64,000 nucleotides of DNA from Bifidobacterium adolescentis ATCC 15703 (GTDB taxonomy: Bacteria > Actinomycetota > Actinomycetes > Actinomycetales > Bifidobacteriaceae): positions 1,357,946-1,421,945 of the forward strand of contig NC_008618.1 in NCBI RefSeq assembly GCF_000010425.1. The letters run 5' to 3'. Of this stretch, positions 37,204-46,673 are shown piece after piece. Position numbers and translations under genes: made by a program. The first letter of the stretch is position 1. Each line of letters begins with the position of its first letter. The notes under the pieces were generated by a model. The model was not told where the DNA came from and did not search any database. It worked only from the letters and a program-made list of their open reading frames with translations.

Positions 37204-37974
37204 TTATTCGATGCTTGACGAACCACGACCGAATCGCGTGTGCTCGGCGAGGATCTTCATGGCGTCATCACGGGTCAGGCTTGCGGAATCGACGGTTTCC
37301 ACGCCGGAATCACGCACCCCCTGAACGTCGGTGATGCCCAGCAGCAGGTCTTCGACGAACGGCGCGGTGGAGGTGAGCAGCACCGGTGGCGCGAACGTCT
37401 GGCCGACCTTGCCTTGCAGGTACATCGTCGCCTCGAGCTTGTCCGCACGGTTGATCGCGAGGACGGCAGGCATGCCGGAGACCACGGTGGTCAGATCTTT
37501 GATGGCCGCTTCCGGGCCATCGCCGTCGAGATTGCGTAATACAGCGACCGCGCCTTGCGGTGAGGCGAGGCATTGCGCGGAGATGTCGGACAGTTGGCAG
37601 AACGCGGCGAACAGGCGTGCGGAGGCAAGTCGGGTGATGATCACCGCGACTTTCGCACGGTTGCCCAGCAGCCCCTGCAACTCGTCGTCGAATGACAGCG
37701 AGTTCTCGGCTTCGGACAGTACCGCGTCGGCTTCCTTCGATTGCAGGCCGTCCTGCGATTCGTCGGAAGACGCATCGGAATTAACCGTCTCATCCGGCTG
37801 ATCGAATGGCACCTGCGCGGGAGCATCGTTCTGTTGGGCAGCTTCCTCGTCCTGGAATTCCTTTTCGAAGCCGGCCATGGCCGCTTCCAGCTCCTCTTCG
37901 CTGAAATGCATGCCGTCGTCGTTGGTCTTCCCCAAGCCGTCGAAACCGTTCAAATCGTCCTTGTCGTCGGACAT
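37204..37974 (-). CDS. Uncharacterised protein encoded inside the his operon
   Basis: 256-residue soluble protein of unknown function. The first 100 residues are acidic and low in complexity (EEELEAAMAGFEKEFQDEEAAQQND). The rest is a compact alpha/beta-like region: LGNRAKVAVIITRLASARLFAAFCQLSDIS, GAVAVLRNLDGDG, VVSGMPAVLAINRADKLEATMYLQGKVGQTFAPPVLLTS. The start at 37974 overlaps the hisB stop by one base (TGATG), so it is translationally coupled to hisB; the open frame extends 83 codons further over hisB but in the wrong context. Conserved position in bifidobacterial his operons is recalled, not checked. It may bind or stabilise a histidine enzyme, or be unrelated. Confidence 0.7.
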   Translation of the reverse strand: MSDDKDDLNGFDGLGKTNDDGMHFSEEELEAAMAGFEKEFQDEEAAQQNDAPAQVPFDQPDETVNSDASSDESQDGLQSKEADAVLSEAENSLSFDDELQGLLGNRAKVAVIITRLASARLFAAFCQLSDISAQCLASPQGAVAVLRNLDGDGPEAAIKDLTTVVSGMPAVLAINRADKLEATMYLQGKVGQTFAPPVLLTSTAPFVEDLLLGITDVQGVRDSGVETVDSASLTRDDAMKILAEHTRFGRGSSSIE

Positions 37975-38573
37975 CACAGCGCGCCCTTCGTGCTGGGAAT
38001 GCCGTCGACGCGCGGATCGGGTTCGATGGCGAAACGCAATGCGCGGGCCAAAGCCTTGAATTCGACTTCGGCGATGTGGTGCGGGTCGCGGCCGGAAATC
38101 ACGTGCAGGTGCAGGCAGATGCCGGCATGCATGGCGATGGATTCCATGACATGGCGAACGAGCGAACCGGTAAAATGCCCGCCAATCATGCAGTATTCGA
38201 AGCCTTCCGGCTCTCCGGTGCACACGCAGTACGGGCGGCCGGAAATGTCGACGACGGCTTTGGCGAGTGCCTCGTCGAGCGGCACGGTGGCGTCGGCGAA
38301 ACGGCGGATGCCACGCTTGTCTCCGAGGGCCTGCTTCAGAGCCTCGCCGAATACGATGGCGATGTCTTCGACGGTGTGGTGCGCGTCGATGTCGGTGTCC
38401 CCGGTGGCTTTGATTTTCAGGTCGATCAGCGAATGCTTGCCGAGCGCCGTCATCATGTGATTGTAGAACGGCACGGATGTGTCGATGTCGGTTTTGCCGG
38501 TTCCGTCGAGGTTGAGACTCAGCTCCACCTTGGATTCGCTGGTTTCACGAACGATGGTTGCAGTACGTGCCAT
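37974..38573 (-). CDS. hisB: Imidazoleglycerol-phosphate dehydratase HisB
   Basis: 199-residue dehydratase with the repeated metal-binding motifs of the family: [19 protein letters not shown], and the second copy [43 protein letters not shown] and [21 protein letters not shown] are also present. It is the monofunctional form without the phosphatase domain. The start [15 protein letters not shown] matches the family; the frame extends 42 codons upstream through a repeat-rich spacer. It lies between hisC and the orphan gene. Confidence 0.96.
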
Positions 38574-38586
38574 GTTGCGACTCCTT

Positions 38587-38628
38587 TTGCGATGTTGCAG
38601 TTGCGATATTACAGCTACGATATTGCGA
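38587..38628. repeat. Degenerate 14-bp tandem repeat in the hisC-hisB spacer
   Basis: Three consecutive 14-mers, TTGCGATGTTGCAG, TTGCGATATTACAG and CTACGATATTGCGA, lie in the 170-bp spacer between hisC and hisB. A further TTGCGA flanks on the left (38575-38580). The pattern resembles the TTGCGATT copies in the hisH-priA spacer. Confidence 0.75.
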
Positions 38629-38743
38629 TTGCGGTGGTTGCGTCTTCCGCAGCCACCGCGATTCTGTTCTGTTTCAAGCTTATTGCCGAATACTGTCACG
38701 AACTTCCGTTCCGGACAGTATCCCAGCTTGCGTTCCGGCTTGT

Positions 38744-39919
38744 TCAGCCCTGTTCCACGATGCGCAGCACTTCGACCAACGCCTCACGGAACCGTGCCAT
38801 TTCCTCGTCGGTGCCCATGCACACTCGCATCCAGCCTTCCGGACCGACGACGCGGATGAGCACGCCGCGCTTCAACAGTTCGTCGAAGATGCGGTCGCGG
38901 TCGTCGAAATGGCCGCCGAAGAGAATGAAGTTCGACTGGGTTTCGGCCACTTCGAGCGGCTGGCCCTTGTAGGTCTGCTCCTTGAGCCATGCGGAGGTGG
39001 CGTTGCGGGTTTCGCGCAGGTGCGCCACGCGGCTCAGCTGTTCGTCGGTGTGTTCGAACGCGGCGAGGGCGGCGGCCTGGGTGACGGCGGACAGGTGGTA
39101 CGGCATGCGCACGATGCGCACGCAGTCGATGATGCCCTTGTTGGCGGCCAGGTAGCCGACGCGTGCGCCGGCGAAGGCGAACGCCTTGCTCATGGTGCGG
39201 CTGACGGCGAGGTTTTCGTATTCGCCGATGAGTTCCAGCGCGGTGGGCGTGCCCGGATCTCGGAATTCGATGTACGCCTCGTCCACCACGACCACCGGAT
39301 GCACGCCTTCGGCGGCGCCTGCCACTTCGGCGGTACGGGCGGCTTCGAGCACGCGCTTCAGATCTTCCGGCTTGAGCGGGGTGCCGGTCGGATTGTTCGG
39401 GCTGGTGAGCACGATCATGGCCGGCTTGACGTCTTCGATCGCCTTGATGGTGGCGTCCACGTCAAGCGTGAAGTCGGCGTTGCGGTGCGCAAGCTTCCAC
39501 GTGGTGAACGTGTCGCGCGCGTATTCCGGATACATGGAGTACGTCGGATCGCAGCCGAGCGCGATGCGGCCGGGGCCACCGAACGCCTGGAACAGCTGCA
39601 GCATGATCTCGTTGGAGCCGTTGGCGCCCCACAACTGGTCGACGCTGAGCTTCACGCCCGATTCGCGTTCCAGATATGTGGAGAAAGCCTTGCGCAGTTC
39701 GATATGCTCGCGGTCCGGATAGCGGTTGAGCGTCGGGGCGATCTCCTTGACACGCTGGGCGATGGTTTCCACCACGGCCGGTTCGGGCGCGTACGGATTC
39801 TCGTTGACGTTGAGGCACACCGGCACGTCGAGCTGCGGCGCGCCGTACGGTTCTTCGCCGATCAGGTCGTTGCGCAGCGGCAGATATGCCGGAATCGCGT
39901 TGCTGGAAGTCTCGCTCAT
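38744..39919 (-). CDS. hisC: Histidinol-phosphate aminotransferase HisC
   Basis: 391-residue class I/II PLP aminotransferase. [21 protein letters not shown] opens the domain. PLP contacts are in [18 protein letters not shown], the [13 protein letters not shown] segment (Asn) and [10 protein letters not shown] (Asp, Tyr). The Schiff-base lysine lies in [20 protein letters not shown]. The start overlaps the hisD stop by 4 bp (ATGA). Length and motifs fit HisC rather than an aromatic aminotransferase, and the operon context confirms it. Confidence 0.96.
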
Positions 39920-41316
39920 CGGAGGCCGGCCTGCTCTTCCTGTTCCTTGATGGTCGCCTTGTTGTACGGGTCGTCGATGAAGCGGCTCAGCACGCATTCG
40001 CCGTGTGCCGGCAGATCTTCGGAGACGGCGAAGGCGTTCACACGGGCGGCGAGGGTCTTCAGTCCCTGCTCGTCGTATTCGATGACTTCGACCGGCTTCA
40101 TGAAGGTGTGCACGCCGAGGCCGGCGGCGAAGCGCGCGGTGCCGGAGGTCGGCAGCACGTGGTTGGAACCGGACATGTAGTCGCCCAGCGGAACCGGGGA
40201 GTACGGGCCACGGAAGATGGCGCCGGCGTTGCGGATCTTGGCGATCACGGCATCCGGATCAGCGGTCTGCACTTCAAGGTGTTCGGCCGCGTACGCGTTG
40301 GCCGCGTCGATGGACTGTTCGATGCCGTCTGTGAGGATGATGCCGGACTGGCGGCCGCGCAGCGACGTGTTGACGCGCTCGGCGTGTTCGGTGCGAGGCA
40401 CGCGGTACTTGAGGCTTTCCTGCACCTTGTCGGCGATGTCTTCGCTGTCGGTGATAAGCACGGAGCCGGCGAGCTCGTCATGTTCGGCCTGGCCGATCAG
40501 ATCGGCGGCGAGCCAGCTTGGGTTGGCGCCCTTGTCGGCGATGATGGCGATTTCGGTCGGACCGGCGACGGCGTCGATGCCGACGATGCCGGAGACCATG
40601 CGCTTGGCGGTGGCGACGAAGATGTTGCCCGGGCCGGTGATCTTGTCCACCGGATCGCACAGGATCTCGCCGTCCTGCGGTTCGGAGCCCTTGGCGCCGT
40701 AAGCGAACATGGCGATGGCCTGAGCGCCGCCGACCGCGTACACCTCGTCCACGCCGAGGATGGCGCAGGTGGCGAGGATGGTCTTGTCCGGCAGACCGTC
40801 GGAGCTGCTGCGGCTCGGCGGGGTGGCGATGGCCAGCGATTCGACGCCTGCGGCCTGCGCCGGCACCACGTTCATGATGACGGAGCTCGGGTAGACGGCC
40901 TTGCCTCCCGGCACGTACAGGCCGACGCGCTGCACCGGAATCCAACGTTCGGCGACGCGCGCGCCTTCGGCCAGGTCGGTGTGGAACGGGGCCGGCACCT
41001 GGGATGCGGATACGGCGCGGCAGCGGCGCACGGATTCCTCGATGGCGGCGCGCACTTCCGGATCGAGCTCGTCGACGGCGGCCTTCATGGCCTCGACCGG
41101 CACACGCAGATGCTCGGGACGGATATGGTCGAACTTCTCCGCGAAGTCGCGCAGGGCCGCAGCGCCGCGGGCCTTCACATCATCGAGAATCGGCTGTACG
41201 AGCTCAGTGGCCTCGTTGGTGCCCATCTCGGCGCGGGGCATGGCTTCCAGCATTTCAGCTCGGGTCAGCTTCTTGCCGCGCAGGTCAATGATTCGCATAT
41301 AGTTTTCTTCGCTCAT
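39916..41316 (-). CDS. hisD: Histidinol dehydrogenase HisD
   Basis: 466-residue zinc- and NAD-dependent enzyme for the last two steps of histidine synthesis; first gene of the operon. The NAD and zinc regions are visible as ITGPGNIFVATAKRMVSGIVGIDAVAGPTEIAI, LIGQAEHDELAGSVLIT and the NAYAAEHLEVQT segment with HxE. FRGPYSPVPLGDYMSGSNHVLPTSGTARF is the standard C-terminal signature. The start at 41316 (MSEENYMRIID) is adopted; MRIIDLRG six codons later is an alternative. The 190-bp leader contains an inverted repeat. Confidence 0.96.
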   Translation of the reverse strand: MSEENYMRIIDLRGKKLTRAEMLEAMPRAEMGTNEATELVQPILDDVKARGAAALRDFAEKFDHIRPEHLRVPVEAMKAAVDELDPEVRAAIEESVRRCRAVSASQVPAPFHTDLAEGARVAERWIPVQRVGLYVPGGKAVYPSSVIMNVVPAQAAGVESLAIATPPSRSSSDGLPDKTILATCAILGVDEVYAVGGAQAIAMFAYGAKGSEPQDGEILCDPVDKITGPGNIFVATAKRMVSGIVGIDAVAGPTEIAIIADKGANPSWLAADLIGQAEHDELAGSVLITDSEDIADKVQESLKYRVPRTEHAERVNTSLRGRQSGIILTDGIEQSIDAANAYAAEHLEVQTADPDAVIAKIRNAGAIFRGPYSPVPLGDYMSGSNHVLPTSGTARFAAGLGVHTFMKPVEVIEYDEQGLKTLAARVNAFAVSEDLPAHGECVLSRFIDDPYNKATIKEQEEQAGLR

Positions 41317-41359
41317 AACGCCCCATGGTAACAACGCCAAGTCACGAGAACGTCCCGTC

Positions 41360-41386
41360 GTCTCACATTCAGCCGCATTGTGAGAC
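41360..41386. promoter_or_regulatory. Inverted repeat in the hisD leader
   Basis: GTCTCACA-N11-TGTGAGAC, perfect 8-bp arms, 44 bp upstream of the hisD start. It may be an operator or an RNA hairpin in the his leader. No T-box or His-rich leader peptide was seen. Confidence 0.5.
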
Positions 41387-41478
41387 ACGCAGATCCGCCG
41401 TTTTCCATGCCATGCCGATTTCCGCGAAAAATATATGCCGGTCGACGCCATTCAGCATCGGCCGGCAATCAAAAACCT

Positions 41479-41520
41479 GTTCAGGTCAAACCGTTCAAGT
41501 CAAACCGCTCAGGCCAACGG
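41479..41520. repeat. 14-bp tandem repeat across the dnaE stop codon
   Basis: GTTCAGGTCAAACC, GTTCAAGTCAAACC and GCTCAGGCCAACGG follow one another head to tail. The last copy includes the dnaE stop codon at 41509-41511. Confidence 0.7.
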
Positions 41521-44500
41521 AAGCGAGCTCGGTCCGAAGAGAATCTTGATTTCGGCGAACAGCGACGTGTCGCGTTTGACGCGGAACCGGTCTCCGAACG
41601 TCAGCACCTTGGCGTTGCCTTTGTCGTCCATCAACGCCAGTTTCACCTCGCATGGGCCGGGATGGCTGGTCAGAATCTGCCCGAGCCGCCGCACATGCGA
41701 CTGGTCGAGCGCGATCGGCGGCAGCACAATCGTCAGCGGACGTTCATCCTGCGCCTCCAACGTCGGCACGGTGAATTCGGTGGCGCGCATGCTCACTGTC
41801 TCATCGCGCTTCTCCACCTGGCCGCGGATCTGTACCACGGTGTCGACGGCGAGCTCGGGCGCGGCGGCCTCGTACACCTTGCCGAAGAACATGCATTGGA
41901 TGGAACTTTCCAAATCCTCGACGGTTACGATGGCCCACGGATTGCCCTTTTTCGACACGCGGCGGTCCACATTCGTGATCAGGCCCGCGATCGTCACCTG
42001 CTGGCCGTCCGGCATGCTTCCCGCGCGGTCGATCAGGTGCGCTATCGACATTTCGCGCAACGACACCAGAATCGACTGCATGCCGCTCAACGGATGGTCG
42101 GACACGTACAGGCCAAGCATCTCACGTTCGAAGTTGAGCTTGGTTTTCTTGTCCCACTCCTCCACGTCGGGCACCTGCACCATGGCGTCTCCCATGGCGG
42201 AATCGTTCTCTTTGGAATCGTCCAGGTCGGCGAACAGGTCGAACTGGCCTTCCGCCTGCTTGCGTTTCAGGCCGACGACCGAATTGATGGCCGTTTCGTG
42301 GATGGTGAACAGCGCACGACGGTTCGGGTCGATCGAGTCGAACGCGCCGGCCTTGATCAGCGATTCCACCAATCGCCTGTTCAGCGCCTCCAACGGCACG
42401 CGTTTGATGAAATCGGTGAAGTTCACGTACTTGCCGTGGCCGTTCTCACGTTCCGCGATGATCGCATCGACCGCGTTCTTGCCGACGTTGCGGATGGCGC
42501 CGAGGCCGAATCGCACGACGTCGCCGACTGCCGAATACTCGTACACCGACTCGTTCACGTCCGGAGAAAGCACCTGGATGCCCATGCGTCGCGCCTCGCC
42601 CAGGTACAGCGCGGTCTTGTCTTTGTTCGTGCTGGCGCCTTGCAGCAGGGCGGCCATGAACTCCACCGGATAATGCGTTTTCAGATACGCGGTCCAGTAG
42701 GAGATCAAACCGTATGCGGCCGAATGCGCCTTGTTGAACGCGTAGCCGGAGAACGGCACGAGGATGTCCCACACGGCCTGCGCGGCCTCTTCGGAATATC
42801 CATGCTCCTTCATGCCGGCGAAGAACGGAATCTTCTCCTTGGCCAGCACTTCCGGCTTCTTCTTGCCCATCGCTCGACGCAGCACGTCTGCCTTGCCCAG
42901 CGAATAGCCGGCGAGGATTCGCGCCGCGGACTGCACCTGCTCCTGGTAGACGATCAGACCGTAGGTCTCGTCGAGCACTTCCTTAAGCGGTTCGGCCACT
43001 TCGGGGTGGATTGGCGTGATCTTCTGCAGACCGTTCTTGCGCTTCGCATAGTTGGTGTGCGAATCCATATCCATCGGACCTGGACGGTACAGCGCGATCA
43101 GTGCGGAAATATCGTTGAAGTTGTTCGGCTTCAACGTTTTCAGCAGCGAGCGCATGCCGTCGGAATCGAGCTGGAACACGCCGAGCGTGTCGCCACGGGA
43201 CAGCAGGTCGTAGGTGGGGCGGTCGTCCAGCGGAATCTTCGTATGGTCGATGCGTTCCTTGCCGTTCGCCTCGATGTTGTTCAGGGTGTCTCGAATCACC
43301 GTCAAGTTGGAAAGTCCGAGGAAGTCCATCTTGACCAGACCGAGCGTTTCGCACGTATGGTATTCGAGCGTGGTGGTGACGGTGCCGTCGGTACGTTCCA
43401 GCAGCGGCGACGTGTTGGTGATCGGCTCGCTGCCCATGATGGTGGCGCAGGCGTGCACACCGGTCTGACGAATCAGACCTTCGATGCCCATCGCCTCGTC
43501 CGTGATGCGTTTCGTGTCCGGGTCGGAATCGTACAGTTCGCGGAATTCGCGTGCTTCCGCGTATCGTTTCGCGCTTGGGTCGAAGATGTCGTGCAGCGGA
43601 ATGTCCTTGCCGCCGGTCTGTGCGGGAGGCAGGGCTTTGGTGATCTTGTCTCCGACGGAGAAGTCGTATCCCATGATGCGGGCGGAGTCCTTCAGCGCCT
43701 GCTTGGTTTTGATGGTGCCGTAGATCACGCACTGCGCCACTTTGTCACGTCCGTATTTCTCACCCACGTAGTCGAGCACGCGTCCACGACCGTCCGGGTC
43801 GAAGTCGACGTCGATATCAGGCAGTGAGACACGTTCCGGATTGAGGAATCGTTCGAAGATCAGACCATGTTCAAGCGGATCAAGTTCGGTGATGCCCATC
43901 GCATACGCGACCATGGCGCCTGCGGCGGAGCCACGGCCCGGCCCCACCATCACGCCGTGGGCCTTCGCCCAGTTGATGTAGTCGGCCACGACGAGGAAGT
44001 AGCCGCAGAACTGCATCTGGCAGATCACGCCGCATTCGTAGTCGGCCTGCCGCAGCACTTCGAGCGACGGCTTGCCGTTGTACCGGCGTTCCAGGCCTTC
44101 CTCGACCTTCTTCAGGAACAGCGACGTCTCGTCCCAGCCTTCCGGACAGTCGAATTGCGGCATGAACGCGCCGTCTTCATGATCGTCAAACATGACGTTG
44201 CAGCGTTCGGCGATCTCCAACGTGTTGTCGCACGCTTCGGGAAGGTCTTTGAACAGTTCGCGCATTTCCTCGGCGGATTTGATGTAGTAGCCGGTGCCGT
44301 CGAATTTGAATCGGCCCGGCTCGTCCAGCGTGGAGCCGGAGTTGATGCACAGCATGGCGTCCTGCGCGCCGGCGTCTTCGGCACGCGTGTAATGGGAATC
44401 GTTGGTGGCCAGCAGCGGCGCGTTGAGCTTTTTTGCGATGTCGAGCAGCCCGTCGGTCACTTGCTTTTCGATTTTCAGGCCGTGGTCCATGAATTCGATG

Positions 44501-45099
44501 TAGAAATTATCGCGGCCGAAAATGTCTTGGAATTCGCCGGCGGCACGCAACGCGTCATCGAACTGGCCCAGGCGCAGACGAGTCTGGATGATGCCCGACG
44601 GGCAGCCGGACGAGGCGATGATGCCTTTCGAATATTTGGCGAGGATTTCCTTATCCATACGCGGATAGCGCATGACTCGGCCTTCAAGGTTCGCGTCGGT
44701 GGAGGCTTTCATGAGGTTGACGAGGCCTTCGTCGTTTTCTGCCCACATGGTCAGGTGGGTGATGACACCGCCGCCGGACACATCATCCGGGTTACGGCGG
44801 CGATGCAGCGGATCCAGATCCGGATTCCAGTTGGTGTCCCAGCTCACACGGGTGGGGTCCTGACGTGCGGTTTCCGGCGTCACATAGGCTTCGATGCCGA
44901 TGATCGGCTTGATGCCGGCGTTGACCGCGGCGCTCCACATCTCATACGCGCCATGCATGTTGCCGTGGTCGGTGATGCCGACGGCCGGCATGCCCAGTTC
45001 CTTGGCGCGCTTGACCAGATCCGGTATTTTCGATGCGCCGTCGAGCAGCGAATAATGCGTGTGATTATGCAGTTGCACGAAATTTGCGGAAGTAGCCAT
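41509..45099 (-). CDS. dnaE: DNA polymerase III alpha subunit DnaE
   Basis: 1196-residue replicative polymerase, DnaE1 type. An N-terminal PHP domain (QLHNHTHYSLLDGASK, GITDHGNMHG) is followed by the C-family palm. PGRGSAAGAMVAY lies at about 387-399, and the catalytic acidic motif PDIDVDFDPDGRGRVLDY at about 427-444. Fingers, helix-hairpin-helix and an OB-fold region (VTIAGLITNVDRRVSKKGNPWAIVTVEDLE) follow. The start MATSANF at 45099 has GGAACGC upstream; a TTG three codons earlier is possible. It is downstream of rluD and upstream of hisD on the same strand. Confidence 0.96.
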   Translation of the reverse strand: MATSANFVQLHNHTHYSLLDGASKIPDLVKRAKELGMPAVGITDHGNMHGAYEMWSAAVNAGIKPIIGIEAYVTPETARQDPTRVSWDTNWNPDLDPLHRRRNPDDVSGGGVITHLTMWAENDEGLVNLMKASTDANLEGRVMRYPRMDKEILAKYSKGIIASSGCPSGIIQTRLRLGQFDDALRAAGEFQDIFGRDNFYIEFMDHGLKIEKQVTDGLLDIAKKLNAPLLATNDSHYTRAEDAGAQDAMLCINSGSTLDEPGRFKFDGTGYYIKSAEEMRELFKDLPEACDNTLEIAERCNVMFDDHEDGAFMPQFDCPEGWDETSLFLKKVEEGLERRYNGKPSLEVLRQADYECGVICQMQFCGYFLVVADYINWAKAHGVMVGPGRGSAAGAMVAYAMGITELDPLEHGLIFERFLNPERVSLPDIDVDFDPDGRGRVLDYVGEKYGRDKVAQCVIYGTIKTKQALKDSARIMGYDFSVGDKITKALPPAQTGGKDIPLHDIFDPSAKRYAEAREFRELYDSDPDTKRITDEAMGIEGLIRQTGVHACATIMGSEPITNTSPLLERTDGTVTTTLEYHTCETLGLVKMDFLGLSNLTVIRDTLNNIEANGKERIDHTKIPLDDRPTYDLLSRGDTLGVFQLDSDGMRSLLKTLKPNNFNDISALIALYRPGPMDMDSHTNYAKRKNGLQKITPIHPEVAEPLKEVLDETYGLIVYQEQVQSAARILAGYSLGKADVLRRAMGKKKPEVLAKEKIPFFAGMKEHGYSEEAAQAVWDILVPFSGYAFNKAHSAAYGLISYWTAYLKTHYPVEFMAALLQGASTNKDKTALYLGEARRMGIQVLSPDVNESVYEYSAVGDVVRFGLGAIRNVGKNAVDAIIAERENGHGKYVNFTDFIKRVPLEALNRRLVESLIKAGAFDSIDPNRRALFTIHETAINSVVGLKRKQAEGQFDLFADLDDSKENDSAMGDAMVQVPDVEEWDKKTKLNFEREMLGLYVSDHPLSGMQSILVSLREMSIAHLIDRAGSMPDGQQVTIAGLITNVDRRVSKKGNPWAIVTVEDLESSIQCMFFGKVYEAAAPELAVDTVVQIRGQVEKRDETVSMRATEFTVPTLEAQDERPLTIVLPPIALDQSHVRRLGQILTSHPGPCEVKLALMDDKGNAKVLTFGDRFRVKRDTSLFAEIKILFGPSSLPLA

Positions 45100-45162
45100 G
45101 CGTTCCAATTTAGCTGGGCTTCATGACGGCGTGGAGTCGTTTCTGGCCGTCCGGCCACACTT

Positions 45163-46092
45163 TTATAGGGACTGGTCGGCGTGCCGTGCGCGCATCACGT
45201 CAAGCGCATGCTGCAGGTCGGCGGGATAGTGCGATTTCACCGTGGTCCACACGTGCGTACGCGGATGGCGGAATTCCAATTGCATGGCGTGCAGCCATTG
45301 CCGTTCAAGGCCAAGCGCCTCGCTCAGCTGCGGATTCGCGCCGTACATGGCGTCCCCCGCCAACGGATGCCCGATGGATGAGAAATGCACGCGGATCTGA
45401 TGGGTGCGGCCGGTTTCCAGGTTCACGGATACGAGCGTGGCTTCGCCGAAACGTTCCATCACGTCCCAATGCGTGATGGCCTCTTTGCCGGCCGGTGTCA
45501 CGCAGAAGCGGAAGTCGGAGACTTTGGCGCGTCCGATCGGCGCTTCGATGGTGGCTTTGTCTTCTTTGAGATTGCCCTGCACGAGTGCGTGATATGTTTT
45601 GACGACCTCATGTTCGGCGAACTGCCGGCGCATCTCCACGTACGCAAGATCGGACTTGCATACGAGCATCAGTCCCGATGTGCCCACGTCGAGTCGTGAC
45701 ACGATGCCTTGACGGCCTGCCGCGCCATATGACGTGATGTGCACTCCCCTGTCGATCAGGCTGCCAAGCACCGTCGGACCGGTCCATCCGACGGATGCGT
45801 GCGCGGCGACGCCGACCGGCTTGTCCACCACGACCACATCGTCGTCCTCATAGACGACGGCCATGTCATGGGCGATCGGTTCCGGTTCGGACCGTTCCTC
45901 GACGATGTCGAATTCTACGGTTTCGCCTGCCTGCAGGGTCGACGATTTGGAAATGTCCCTGCCGAGCACGCGCGCCTGTCCGCTTTCGATGAGGTCGGCC
46001 GCCTTGGCCCGGGAAATGCCAAGCATTTTGGCGACCGCGACGTCGAATCGTTTGCCGACGAGCGCGTCGGGAGCGGGTACGAGACGGCTCAT
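45163..46092 (-). CDS. rluD: RluD-type ribosomal pseudouridine synthase
   Basis: 309-residue RluA-family synthase. An N-terminal S4 domain (RFDVAVAKMLGISRAKAADLIESGQARVLG) is followed by the catalytic domain VVVDKPVGVAAHAS. The catalytic Asp135 is in GIVSRLDVGTSGLML; the usual HRLD is SRLD here, which occurs in actinobacterial members. The C-terminal signature is TGRTHQIRVHFSSIGHPLAGD. It probably modifies 23S rRNA helix 69; the exact site is inferred. It overlaps lspA by 4 bp (ATGA), the gene pair common in Gram-positive bacteria. Confidence 0.92.
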   Translation of the reverse strand: MSRLVPAPDALVGKRFDVAVAKMLGISRAKAADLIESGQARVLGRDISKSSTLQAGETVEFDIVEERSEPEPIAHDMAVVYEDDDVVVVDKPVGVAAHASVGWTGPTVLGSLIDRGVHITSYGAAGRQGIVSRLDVGTSGLMLVCKSDLAYVEMRRQFAEHEVVKTYHALVQGNLKEDKATIEAPIGRAKVSDFRFCVTPAGKEAITHWDVMERFGEATLVSVNLETGRTHQIRVHFSSIGHPLAGDAMYGANPQLSEALGLERQWLHAMQLEFRHPRTHVWTTVKSHYPADLQHALDVMRARHADQSL

Positions 46093-46664
46093 GCTGCTTT
46101 CGCCCCGTCGTCGGTTGCGTTCGCATCATCACCAAGCGTCTTGCCGTTGGCCTCGTCAAGGTCCTTTTGGCTGAACGGTTCCCCGAGGAACAGCAGCAAC
46201 ACCGCCGCAACGCCCGCGAGCATGAGGAAGATGTCCGCCACGTTGCCGATGGACCATCCGTAGTTCAGGAAATCCACGACCTTGCCGTTGAGGAACCCTT
46301 CCGCATAGATGACGCGGTCGATGAGGTTGCCGAACGCTCCTGCGAAGGCGAAGGCGAACAGCACCGTCCATTTCATGGAAATGGTGCGGACGGCAAGTAC
46401 GACCAACGCCACGCAGGCCGCCATCGCCAGCAGGGAAATCAGCCACGTCATGCCGGAGCCCATGCCGAGCGAGGCGCCTGGATTACGCACCAATGTCAAC
46501 GAAAGCAGGCCGGGAATCACGCGTATGGTACGGCCATCGGCCAATGCGGACAAAGCCCACATCTTGGTGAGCTGGTCAATTGCGATCGCCGCGATCGCAA
46601 TACACGCAAAGACGGCCACGCGGTCGCGCAGCCGTCTTTGATCATTCTTCATGATGTCAGACAC
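46089..46664 (-). CDS. lspA: Lipoprotein signal peptidase LspA
   Basis: 191-residue membrane aspartyl protease (signal peptidase II) that removes lipoprotein signal peptides. Four helices are predicted. IDQLTKMWAL opens the family pattern, and the catalytic aspartates are Asp116 (FGNLIDRV) and Asp144 (IGNVADIF). VRNPGASLGMG is the beta-cradle motif. A hydrophilic C-terminal tail of about 30 residues follows the last helix. It lies nine bases after divIVA and overlaps rluD. Confidence 0.95.
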   Translation of the reverse strand: MSDIMKNDQRRLRDRVAVFACIAIAAIAIDQLTKMWALSALADGRTIRVIPGLLSLTLVRNPGASLGMGSGMTWLISLLAMAACVALVVLAVRTISMKWTVLFAFAFAGAFGNLIDRVIYAEGFLNGKVVDFLNYGWSIGNVADIFLMLAGVAAVLLLFLGEPFSQKDLDEANGKTLGDDANATDDGAKAA

Positions 46665-46673
46665 AGGCTAATC

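Noticed and set aside
41380-43827. 815-codon open frame on the plus strand opposite dnaE
   Set aside because: It is the antisense of dnaE in GC-rich DNA, rich in His/Arg/Val, with no recognisable domain or ribosome binding site.
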